Virus record (IMG/VR): IMGVR_UViG_3300046820_001761
Location: 1 to 21,123 of that record
Length of the DNA: 21,123 nucleotides
Source of the DNA: a virus
Reading direction: 5' to 3' (one strand)
A program made the translations under genes and the position numbers. Shown in pieces: positions 14,297-21,123 of this stretch; position 1 is the first letter of the stretch; each line of letters starts with the position of its first letter. The notes below the pieces were generated by a model. The model did not search any database. It saw nothing but the letters and a program-made list of their open reading frames with translations, and had not been told where the DNA came from.

Positions 14297-17158
14297 ATGG
14301 CACTAAGTCCTCAACTATTGCAATTTAAGAGTTCAGGTGTTTATCGTCTAGAATTCGATAAATCACAAACAACGAACTTTGCGACAGAGACTATCAGATT
14401 GGTAGTTGGTCACTCTAAAAAGGGCCCTTACAATACTCCAGTTCTTATTCAGTCTACAGAAGATTTCAACGCAATCTTCGGTGGTATTGATAGAAACCTA
14501 GAGAAGAAGGGTATCTTCTTTCACAGATCTGCATTTGCAGCTCTTACTAGAGGTCCGATCCTTGCCTTAAACTTAGCAACATTCGAAGCTTCTGATGAAA
14601 TCAGTTATGTAGCACCCGTTACCAATGGTAGCGACCACACTGCAATTGCTGAATCAGGAAGTGATGAATACACTAAGTTTTTCGACACTGATAAATTCTG
14701 GTATCCAAGCGATGCAGCTGTTATCTCAACAATTGGTACAGATAACAACAGAATGATTAATTTCATTAACATTAAACAAGAGCCAATTACTATTTTTGTA
14801 AGAAAAGCACAAGACGTTGCTACATTCGAAGTTACTGCTAGAGAGTGGTACGGAGAAGGTAATGTTCCTGCATTCTTAAATGATAAAGATTATTTGTCAG
14901 ATTTTATGGTAGACGTTTTCGTTTTCAAAGGTGAATTCGATGCTGCTACTTTAGCAACTGACCCGGTTTACAAAAACTACTTTAACACATCTGGTTTATT
15001 AAAAGACCAATTATCAGCTTTCTCTAATTTGAGACAAGTTTCTTTAATTGCTCAATACACTGGTTCATTAATTCCTAACTTCAAAGATCTTGAAGGTAGA
15101 AACATGTATGTTGAAACAATGATTAACGCAGAAGCTAGAAGAACTGGTTTATTCTGTGCTGTTGATGAAGATAACGTACAAGAAGAAACAGGAACTAATG
15201 TTGATTTAGTTGGACACGTTTACGATAAAGATCAAAATTACGATCTATTATCTTATAAAGTAAACCAAGATTTAAGTCCAGCATCTGGTACTACAGTTTC
15301 TTTAGGAGCTGGTCACGTTGACCAAGCAACTACAAGTTTACTTACTGTTCCTACTTTAACAGCTTCTGGAATTACTGCTTCAGGTTCAGTATTGAAGATT
15401 TATTCTACAACTAACTTATCTGGAGATTTTACAACTTCTAAATATCTTAAAACTGGTGCTTCTACTTGGGGTATCATCACTGGATCTACTTACGTAACTG
15501 GTGCTGAACCATATACTCAAGTAACAATTACTGGAACTGTATTTGCATCTGCTTATACTTCATTGGTTGCTAATAATAATATTCCTTATGGAACATTTAA
15601 TCCTGCAGTAACTGAAGTTGGAACAGGCGGAGATGTTAATAAATTATATGCACATCATGTTGATTTAACTTCATTGATCGCGGTTGGTACATTTATTGAA
15701 GCTCAAGCTACAGGAGAATATGTTGAAGTAACTGGAGTTTCATATGCTGCTGACAAAACAACTATCACATGTGATGGACCTGTTAAAATTGCATTAGGTG
15801 GTTTAACTTCATTTAAAAAATATGCAATTACAACTAAGAGAGTTATCACTTACAACGGTACTGAATTGAACTTAGCAGGAAGTGGTAATGTTACTGCAAC
15901 TTATGAAAACTTAGGTGGTGGTATCTTTAAATTTACTTATGCATCTCCAATTTCAACAGTAACGCTTAAGAAAGGACAATATGTTCCTTCTGCAACTGCT
16001 GGAAGACTTGCTAAAATTAAATCAGTAGCTAAATCAGTAGCTGGCGGAACTACAACCGTAACAGTAACTTGTGATTCTACTGTACCTAGCGTATTTGGTG
16101 GAAAATATATTGTTTCTTTCGAAGAAGCAACTGATGTATATGTACCATTCATTTTAGCTAAAGCTTCTGTTGGTGATAAATCAATCGCAGATTGTTTATT
16201 AGCACTTAGCGGAACTAACTTATTTGACGCATTAGCTGACAAAGATTTAATTCTTTACAGATATATCGTTGATACTTTTGGTTCTTATGATACTGTTGAA
16301 GGTTTACAAAATAAGAAAGAACTTTCTTATTTAGCACACGAAAGACAAAATGCTGCAGCTATCTTAAATGCACCAACAATTGCTGATTTCAAAAAATCAA
16401 CTAACCCATCATTTACCGATGGAAGTGGAGCATTTGATGCAATGTATTTGAAAGATGGTGGAAACTTGGATAAAAATCCAACTGCATTCTATACACTTCC
16501 TTCAATCAGTGATGGAGCTAACTATGGTTTCTATTATGGACCTGGTTTATTAATCAGAGAGAACGGAAAGGACATCGTTGTACCACCAGCTGCTTACGTA
16601 TCTAATAACTACATCGATAAATATTCAACCGCATTACCTTGGTCAATTATTGCTGGTCCAAGAAGAGGAGTTGTATCTGGAACTGGAGTTGTTGGAGTTG
16701 AATACGCTTTTGATAAAAATGATAGAGACGTAATCGAACCATTTGGTATCAATCCAATCGTTTTCCAAAGAGGAGTAGGTTTAACCATCCTTGGTAACAA
16801 AACTGGTCAACAATCAGTTAAATCAGCACTTTCTTCTGCACACGTAAGAGAAGTATTGATCCACATCCAAGAAGGTTTAGCTAACATTCTTAAAGGTTAT
16901 GTTTTTGAATTTAATACAGCACAAACAAGACTTGAAATCAAAACTTTAGCAGATGCCTTTATGGAATCAGTTAAAGCAGATCAAGGTGTTTATGACTTTA
17001 AGAACGTTATCGATCAATCAAATAACACTAATGAAGTTATCGACAACAACATTGGTATCTTAGATACTTTCGTTGAACCAGTTAAAGGTTTAGAAATCGT
17101 TGTTCATAGAACTACAGTATTAAATACTGGCGAAATTCAAACTGGAAACTTCAGCTAA
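14297..17158 (+). CDS. 18: Tail sheath protein (gp18-like), enlarged
   Basis: A 953-residue contractile sheath protein; T4 gp18 has 659. The N-terminus (SPQLLQFKSSGVYRLEFDKS, then VVGHSKKGPYNTPVL) and the C-terminal domain (VREVLIHIQEGLANILKGYVFEFN, GLEIVVHRTTVLNTGEI) are typical of the family and carry the conserved inter-subunit contact regions. The extra length is a Thr/Gly/Ser-rich beta region at about residues 325-625. It contains three degenerate copies of a strand-rich motif, probably extra domains on the sheath surface. A late-promoter-like motif (ATATATAG) lies 26 bases upstream. The gene is followed at once by the tube gene, the usual order for sheath and tube. Confidence 0.92.
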   Translation: MALSPQLLQFKSSGVYRLEFDKSQTTNFATETIRLVVGHSKKGPYNTPVLIQSTEDFNAIFGGIDRNLEKKGIFFHRSAFAALTRGPILALNLATFEASDEISYVAPVTNGSDHTAIAESGSDEYTKFFDTDKFWYPSDAAVISTIGTDNNRMINFINIKQEPITIFVRKAQDVATFEVTAREWYGEGNVPAFLNDKDYLSDFMVDVFVFKGEFDAATLATDPVYKNYFNTSGLLKDQLSAFSNLRQVSLIAQYTGSLIPNFKDLEGRNMYVETMINAEARRTGLFCAVDEDNVQEETGTNVDLVGHVYDKDQNYDLLSYKVNQDLSPASGTTVSLGAGHVDQATTSLLTVPTLTASGITASGSVLKIYSTTNLSGDFTTSKYLKTGASTWGIITGSTYVTGAEPYTQVTITGTVFASAYTSLVANNNIPYGTFNPAVTEVGTGGDVNKLYAHHVDLTSLIAVGTFIEAQATGEYVEVTGVSYAADKTTITCDGPVKIALGGLTSFKKYAITTKRVITYNGTELNLAGSGNVTATYENLGGGIFKFTYASPISTVTLKKGQYVPSATAGRLAKIKSVAKSVAGGTTTVTVTCDSTVPSVFGGKYIVSFEEATDVYVPFILAKASVGDKSIADCLLALSGTNLFDALADKDLILYRYIVDTFGSYDTVEGLQNKKELSYLAHERQNAAAILNAPTIADFKKSTNPSFTDGSGAFDAMYLKDGGNLDKNPTAFYTLPSISDGANYGFYYGPGLLIRENGKDIVVPPAAYVSNNYIDKYSTALPWSIIAGPRRGVVSGTGVVGVEYAFDKNDRDVIEPFGINPIVFQRGVGLTILGNKTGQQSVKSALSSAHVREVLIHIQEGLANILKGYVFEFNTAQTRLEIKTLADAFMESVKADQGVYDFKNVIDQSNNTNEVIDNNIGILDTFVEPVKGLEIVVHRTTVLNTGEIQTGNFS
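15437..16078 (+). repeat. Three degenerate beta-rich modules in the sheath insertion
   Basis: Segments at 15437-15535, 15686-15778 and 15974-16078 (residues 381-413, 464-494, 560-594) share (F/Y)(L/I/V)xxxATG/GAS, a short strand, a turn, then a Thr/Val strand (QVTITG, KTTITCDG, TTVTVTCDS). Similarity is weak and judged by eye. Confidence 0.45.
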
Positions 17159-17163
17159 AATTA

Positions 17164-17172
17164 GATATATAA
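17164..17172 (+). promoter_or_regulatory. Late-promoter-like motif before tube gene
   Basis: GATATATAA, octamer 17165-17172, 19 bases before the start and only six bases after the sheath stop codon. Confidence 0.6.
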
Positions 17173-17191
17173 AAAAACAATAAAAAACAAG

Positions 17192-17746
17192 ATGGCTTTA
17201 CCACATTATTCACAAGACCAGACAAGCAGAAAAGGTTCTCAATGGGAACCGGTACAAAGTAACCTCTTTGAAGTTACTGTTATTCCACCTGCAGGTGTAA
17301 AAGGTTCTCCATTGTTATTACAACATGTTAATAGCATCGGTGGTTTGGATCTATATAGAGAAGTTTCTGAAGTTCAACAAAAGTACAAATTCGCTACTCG
17401 TTCTTACGCTGGTATGCCGGACAATACTTCATTGGACATCAATATCAATTTCTCTTTGAACTTAAATGATTCAAATCAAGCTTACCTATATAAAACTCTA
17501 AGAGAATGGTATAATTTACAATACGATCCTCAAACAGGTTTAATGGGTTTGAAGAAAGATTACACTGGAACTTTAGTTATCGTTCAGTTCAATAGAGCTG
17601 GAGATATTTACAGAACAATCACTTTAGAAGATTGCTTTATTAAATCAGGATTACCGTTTACTAACGAATTAAGTTATGACTCAACAGATCCTGCTACTAT
17701 CGAAGTAACTTGGAAGTGCGATACTTTTAAAGAAGTATTAGCGTAA
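17192..17746 (+). CDS. 19: Tail tube protein (gp19-like)
   Basis: A 184-residue protein (T4 gp19: 163) that stacks as hexameric rings to form the rigid inner tail tube. The pattern WEPVQSNLFEVTVIPP, followed by a beta-rich middle (FATRSYAGMPDNTSLDININF), YLYKTLREWYNLQYDP and a C-terminal VTWKCDTFKE, is typical of the family. It lies right after the sheath gene, with its own octamer 19 bases upstream, and is closed by an intrinsic terminator. This matches a protein made in many copies. Confidence 0.92.
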   Translation: MALPHYSQDQTSRKGSQWEPVQSNLFEVTVIPPAGVKGSPLLLQHVNSIGGLDLYREVSEVQQKYKFATRSYAGMPDNTSLDININFSLNLNDSNQAYLYKTLREWYNLQYDPQTGLMGLKKDYTGTLVIVQFNRAGDIYRTITLEDCFIKSGLPFTNELSYDSTDPATIEVTWKCDTFKEVLA

Positions 17747-17761
17747 TTTAAAATTTTACAA

Positions 17762-17791
17762 AAGGGATGACGAGAGTCATCCCTTCTTTTT
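17762..17791 (+). terminator. Intrinsic terminator after tail tube gene
   Basis: A perfect 10-base stem AAGGGATGAC / GTCATCCCTT with loop GAGA, followed by CTTTTT. Strong for the plus strand. Confidence 0.88.
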
Positions 17792-17796
17792 GTAAA

Positions 17797-17806
17797 GAAT
17801 ATATAA
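17797..17806 (+). promoter_or_regulatory. Late-promoter-like motif before the RHH/hub unit
   Basis: GAATATATAA, octamer 17799-17806, 19 bases before the start and just after the tube terminator. Confidence 0.6.
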
Positions 17807-17825
17807 TATATTATTAAGATAATCT

Positions 17826-18044
17826 ATGTCAAACAAACTAACCCGGAAACTTCAGGTATTAATTACTGACGAAGAAGTCCAAGCTCTCAATATAATCATT
17901 TTAAATGATGCATTAGAAGCTGAACAAAGACCTATTTCGGTTTCTGCGTTTATTAGAGAACTAATAAGACGAGAAATTGATCGACGTCCCGATTTAAATA
18001 AAGAATGGGACAAAACAAAAGTTAAACACTTAAAATCAAAGTAA
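17826..18044 (+). CDS. Small ribbon-helix-helix-like protein, possible regulator
   Basis: A 72-residue basic protein. Residues 8-14 (KLQVLIT) could be the DNA-contacting strand, DEEVQALNIIILND the first helix, and SVSAFIRELIRREI the second helix of a ribbon-helix-helix (CopG/Arc-like) fold. The C-terminus is Lys/Arg-rich. Such proteins bind operators as dimers. Here it opens the hub/tape-measure transcription unit, behind its own late-type octamer, and is one base from the gp26-like gene. It may regulate late genes, but no target can be named. The fold is judged by eye. Confidence 0.6.
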   Translation: MSNKLTRKLQVLITDEEVQALNIIILNDALEAEQRPISVSAFIRELIRREIDRRPDLNKEWDKTKVKHLKSK

Positions 18045-18045
18045 T

Positions 18046-19011
18046 ATGGCAAACAACAAGAATCAAAACGACGAAACAAACATGGAAGAACAGTACCGTA
18101 AAATGGTAGAAGCTAAAGAAGCTCAAGAAAATCAAGTAGAAGAAAGAGTTGACTTAGGAAAAGTAAACATGGACCGTTATGCAACACAAACTGCATTAGA
18201 CCCAGATTTGCACTTAGGTTATCATTCAATTGATATTTCTGGATTACCATCAGGTGGAAGATTCTATCCAAGTGATGCTAAAATGGCAATCAGACCAGCT
18301 CAAGTAGCTGAAGTACGTCATTTCTCAACTATCGATGAAGGTAACTTATTAGATATTGAGGACAAATTAAATCACATTGTAAAAAACTGTGTTAGATTCC
18401 AATGCGGTGCAAAAGTACTATCGTACAAAGACATCTTAGAAGAGGATAGAATTTATATTCTATTATCAATCAGAGACCTAACATTCCCTGAACCAGAATC
18501 TAAATTAACTATTAAAGCAACAACTAAAGACGGTGAAGAATTCGATGCTGAACTTTCAGCTAGATATTTCCAATTGTCTCAAGTTCCAGATGAAATTGCA
18601 AAATATTATGACGATGAAAAACGTGCATTTGCAATTCAAACTAAAAGCTTTGGTACAATTCTTATGAGACCACCTTCAATTGGTGTTATGGAAGCAGTAA
18701 CAAATTACATTAAAGTTCGTCAAGTTGAGAAAAAAGCTTGGGATCAATCTTATTTACAAATCATTCCTTACCTAACTTTAGATTGGAGAGGATTTAACGA
18801 TGAGAAAATCTTTAAAGGTGAAATCGAGTTCCACAGTTGGAACACACAAAAATATTCATTAGTCTATAGACTTGCAGAAAAGATGAGAATTGGGGTTCAA
18901 CCTGAAATGTTGGTACCACACGAGGATGAGGAGGTTCTCGTTACTATCGGCTTTCGTGACGGGATCAAATCTCTTTTCGTTGTTCAAGATATCGCTGGAG
19001 AACTTCTTTAA
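18046..19011 (+). CDS. 26: Baseplate hub / tail-assembly chaperone (gp26-like)
   Basis: A 321-residue protein. The region about 60-310 has features of the T4 baseplate (gp26/gp51-type) family: ISGLPSGGRFYP, the run of charged helices after VAEVRHFST, ILLSIRDLTFPEP, then DWRGF and a C-terminal DGIKSLFVVQDIAGELL. It is longer than T4 gp26 (208), with an extra charged N-terminus. Its place just before the tape-measure-like gene fits a chaperone that coats the tape measure during assembly. The frame stops at TAA 19009-19011 inside a possible +1 frameshift signal, beyond which the +1 frame stays open to 19261. Confidence 0.72.
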   Translation: MANNKNQNDETNMEEQYRKMVEAKEAQENQVEERVDLGKVNMDRYATQTALDPDLHLGYHSIDISGLPSGGRFYPSDAKMAIRPAQVAEVRHFSTIDEGNLLDIEDKLNHIVKNCVRFQCGAKVLSYKDILEEDRIYILLSIRDLTFPEPESKLTIKATTKDGEEFDAELSARYFQLSQVPDEIAKYYDDEKRAFAIQTKSFGTILMRPPSIGVMEAVTNYIKVRQVEKKAWDQSYLQIIPYLTLDWRGFNDEKIFKGEIEFHSWNTQKYSLVYRLAEKMRIGVQPEMLVPHEDEEVLVTIGFRDGIKSLFVVQDIAGELL

Positions 19012-19012
19012 G
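19006..19012 (+). other. Candidate programmed +1 frameshift site, CTT TAA G
   Basis: The last sense codon of the gp26-like gene is CTT, then the stop TAA and G. A peptidyl tRNA on CUU can re-pair with UUU after a +1 slip, giving AAG as the next codon and entering the downstream open frame (K-T-K-F-Y-L-M...). The same CUU-stop arrangement (CUU UGA C) is the known +1 site of bacterial release factor 2 genes. There is no adjacent Shine-Dalgarno-like stimulator, but Bacteroidetes rarely rely on one. Confidence 0.55.
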
Positions 19013-19027
19013 ACGAAGTTCTATCTC

Positions 19028-19261
19028 ATGTATCATCTGCATTTACAACCATCTGAGATCGATAAACTTGAATATTACGAATATTGGTATATCGTTAAAG
19101 ACCTTGCAGATTATATTAAGAGACAGAATGACGGACAAAAAGGTCAAGAAGAAGGTGCAATGGACAAATATGGAGATCCTCAAAAAATGGCAAAAGCTAA
19201 AATGCCTAATATGAAAGCTCCATCATTCAAAACACCAAGTTTCAAGACTCCTAAGTTCTAA
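19028..19261 (+). CDS. Short hub/chaperone extension ORF, probably reached by frameshifting
   Basis: A 77-residue frame from ATG 19028 (MYHLHLQPSEIDKLEYYEYWYI), with a Lys/Pro-rich end repeating PSFKTP. The +1 frame is open without a stop from 18890, overlapping the end of the gp26-like gene by about 120 bases. There are only 16 bases between that gene's stop and this ATG, with no clear initiation signal. The YYEYWYI segment and position match the short downstream part of frameshifted tail-chaperone genes (lambda G/T type; the gp51 role in T4). A +1 shift at 19006-19012 would yield a fusion of 404 residues. Independent translation from 19028 remains possible. Confidence 0.65.
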   Translation: MYHLHLQPSEIDKLEYYEYWYIVKDLADYIKRQNDGQKGQEEGAMDKYGDPQKMAKAKMPNMKAPSFKTPSFKTPKF

Positions 19262-19265
19262 GCTT

Positions 19266-19274
19266 GATATATAG
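19266..19274 (+). promoter_or_regulatory. Late-promoter-like motif before tape-measure gene
   Basis: GATATATAG, octamer 19267-19274, 22 bases before the TTG start. The constant spacing supports TTG 19297 as the start. Confidence 0.55.
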
Positions 19275-19296
19275 TAAAAAATAAGATTCATAGATT

Positions 19297-21123
19297 TTGA
19301 GTATCTTTAAAAGTCCATTTGAACGACTATCAGTCGATAATCTTACATATATTAGTACATCCACCCAGATTACTGCAGAAGCAGTTAGTCCGGGTGGAAT
19401 ACTATTTGGTAAGGTTGAAGAGATGGTTCGATTATTAAAAACCATTGCTAAAAATACTGCAAATTCTGGTAAACAATCCGGTGGAAATTCTGGCGGTGGC
19501 GGAGGAATGGGTATTGGTAATGCAATTGCCCTAAAAATAGTTGGTGGTAAAGGACTTGAAGGTATTGGTAAAGGATTAGCTGCAATTGTTGAAGCAATTG
19601 AATCTATGAAAGGAAGTGGTAAACAATTTAAAGAAAAGGCAGAAGCCTTAGTACTTACAATTGATGCTATTTCAAAAATTGGACCAGCAATTCTTAAATT
19701 TGCCGGTTATTTATTCTTGGCAACACCTCTATTAATAGTTGGTATGATAGCAGCCCCATTATTTGGGCTAGCTCTATTTGTTATAACAAAAGTTTTACAA
19801 ATGGCGTCAAAACCACTATCAGATCCGAAAACACAACAGGCATTAATTGCAATGGGTGATGTTGCAAAAGCAATTCTATTATTTGGAGTTGCATTAGTTT
19901 TAGCAACGGTAATTTACCCGGCTGGAATGTCTGCATTACCATATATTGTAATTTCATTATTAGCAATTGGAGGACTCTTCTTTTTACTAGATAAAATGGG
20001 AGTTGATAAATCAATGAAACGAATCAGTGTTGGATTAATGTTCGCTGCCGGAGCTATCGTTTTATTAGGACTTGCATTCTTATTAGTAGATACAATGTAT
20101 CAAGCGATGGACGATCCTGCAATGACAATGTTAATGATTGCTGGAATGGTTGTTGGAGTTGCAGTTGTATTCTGGTTAGCTGGTAAATTTGCTAAAGAGA
20201 TATTATTAGGTTCTCTTGTTATGATATTTGCTGCAATCCCAATTATATTATTAGGAGTTGCAGTTTCTATATTTGCAGCATCTATTACTCCAGATGAAGC
20301 TGGTTGGATTACAATCGGTCAAATTGGAGCATTGGTTACTGGTGTTGGTCTTGTTATGGGACTTGCTGGAGCCGCAGCACCTTTTATACTTGCTGGAGCC
20401 GCAGCAATGATTGTTGCTGGACTTGCATTAGTATTTGTTTCTTTAGGAGCTGCTGCAATGGCTAAGTTATTCAGTAGTACTGATATGACCAAAATGCTTG
20501 GAGATTCAGGACATGAAACTGAAGGATTTATGGGATTTGGTGGTGGAAGAATGATGAGTAATATGGAGTGGTTGATGTTATCAATTGCTCGTTCATTTAC
20601 TCTTAATCCTCTTTCAATTATGTCAATGTATGCTACTGCACCGGCTATGGTTATGGTTGGAGTTGCATTAGCAACAGTTGCTTATGGAATTAAAAAAGTA
20701 CAAGATTTAAAAATTAATTATGATGTTTTACCAGATCAAATTGGTAAATTAGTTACAGTTTTAGCTGGAGCCTTTGGAGCAATTGGAACACAATTTCCTG
20801 GAGGTAGAAAAAGCGTATTAAGTAGTATTTTTGGAGGTGGTTCTCAATCTGCTGTCGCTGATGGTATTGATGCTTGTTTAGGAATGGGAGATGCTTTATC
20901 TTCTATTGCTCAAGGAGTTCAATCTATGGCTGACTTAAAGTTCCCAATATACTCAGGAACTAAAATCACAGGTTACTACACACTATCTAGTGACACATTT
21001 AAAAAGGTTAATGATAATATCAATTTAATTGTTGGTTCACTAAGTACAACCTTTGGTGAACTAGGACTTAAATATCCTGGAGGTAAAGCAGGTTTCCTTT
21101 CTAGTGTTTTTGGAAGTGGAAAA
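19297..21123 (+). CDS. Tape-measure-like protein, N-terminal part (runs off the window)
   Basis: An open frame of 609 codons to the window end. An in-frame TAG at 19291-19293 limits the start, so TTG at 19297 (or ATT just before) is used; the first residues read (M)SIFKSPFERLSVDNLTYIS. A Gly-rich linker (58-74) precedes many hydrophobic helices between about 126 and 390 and near 445-465. From 485 on it has a repeated PGG(K/R)xxxLSS(V/I)FG motif. Length, many membrane-like segments and position after the chaperone pair fit a tail tape measure (gp29 role), which sets tail length and may enter the host membrane during DNA ejection. No sequence homology is recognised. An octamer lies 22 bases upstream. 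Confidence 0.65.
   Translation, partial: MSIFKSPFERLSVDNLTYISTSTQITAEAVSPGGILFGKVEEMVRLLKTIAKNTANSGKQSGGNSGGGGGMGIGNAIALKIVGGKGLEGIGKGLAAIVEAIESMKGSGKQFKEKAEALVLTIDAISKIGPAILKFAGYLFLATPLLIVGMIAAPLFGLALFVITKVLQMASKPLSDPKTQQALIAMGDVAKAILLFGVALVLATVIYPAGMSALPYIVISLLAIGGLFFLLDKMGVDKSMKRISVGLMFAAGAIVLLGLAFLLVDTMYQAMDDPAMTMLMIAGMVVGVAVVFWLAGKFAKEILLGSLVMIFAAIPIILLGVAVSIFAASITPDEAGWITIGQIGALVTGVGLVMGLAGAAAPFILAGAAAMIVAGLALVFVSLGAAAMAKLFSSTDMTKMLGDSGHETEGFMGFGGGRMMSNMEWLMLSIARSFTLNPLSIMSMYATAPAMVMVGVALATVAYGIKKVQDLKINYDVLPDQIGKLVTVLAGAFGAIGTQFPGGRKSVLSSIFGGGSQSAVADGIDACLGMGDALSSIAQGVQSMADLKFPIYSGTKITGYYTLSSDTFKKVNDNINLIVGSLSTTFGELGLKYPGGKAGFLSSVFGSGK
20749..21123 (+). repeat. Tandem PGG motif repeat in the tape-measure-like protein
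   Basis: Residues 485-516 and 578-609 share L-x-x-x-FG-x-(I/L)G-x-x-(F/Y)PGG(R/K)-x-x-x-LSS(I/V)FG, 93 residues apart. The second copy runs to the window edge, so more copies may follow. Confidence 0.6.

Noticed and set aside
15937-16242. Antisense frame opposite the sheath gene
   Set aside because: It lies wholly inside a well-supported gene and has no promoter-like or A-rich start context.
1-21123. tRNA genes, insertion sequences, integrase/attachment sites, CRISPR arrays
   Set aside because: I looked for cloverleaf-like ends, transposase or integrase motifs and regular spaced repeats and saw none; a tRNA scan was not possible here.

Overview
The window is a late-gene segment of a tailed contractile (myovirus) phage of the T4 type. 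The structural genes have clear T4 counterparts: prohead protease (gp21-like), major capsid protein (gp23), neck protein (gp14-like), large terminase (gp17), tail sheath (gp18), tail tube (gp19), a gp26-like baseplate hub/tail chaperone, and the start of a probable tape-measure gene. Three replication proteins are also T4-like: gp44, gp62 and RNase H. The DNA is AT-rich, and start codons follow A-rich leaders with no recognisable Shine-Dalgarno sequence. That translation style is typical of Bacteroidetes, so I infer a phage of a Bacteroidetes (perhaps flavobacterial) host. The host is an inference, not something read from a host gene.

Layout. (1) 1-4262, head module: the 3' tip of an upstream gene (position of the portal gene gp20 in T4), a small acidic core-like protein, a 664-residue ORF joining a gp21-like protease to a long scaffold-like region, then the major capsid gene with a structured leader and a strong terminator. 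(2) 4263-6004: an Ala/Lys/Asp/Glu-rich repeat protein and, convergent with it, the only gene read on the minus strand (unrecognised). (3) 6079-9734, replication module: gp44, RNase H, two tiny ORFs, gp62 and an unrecognised 226-residue protein, tightly packed. (4) 9764-17746: an enlarged gp14-like neck protein, probable small terminase, large terminase, an enlarged sheath, and the tail tube ending in a terminator. (5) 17826-21123: a small ribbon-helix-helix-like protein, gp26-like protein, a short ORF in the +1 frame, and the tape-measure-like gene running off the end.

How it works together. An octamer, ATATATAA or ATATATAG, lies upstream of eight structural or late genes, usually 19-29 bases before the start codon and 100 bases before the capsid gene. 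It looks like the phage's version of the T4 late promoter. Intrinsic terminators follow the genes for the two very abundant proteins, capsid and tube, and the 411-residue protein gene. The head proteins carry matches to the T4 prohead protease cleavage rule (L/I-x-E before A/G/S), densest in the scaffold region, fitting a core that is digested during maturation.

The points most worth a second look are: a probable programmed +1 frameshift (CTT TAA G) joining the gp26-like gene to the next ORF; the protease-scaffold fusion with a possible internal start; scaffold repeats that each present a possible cleavage site; and the added domains in the neck and sheath proteins.
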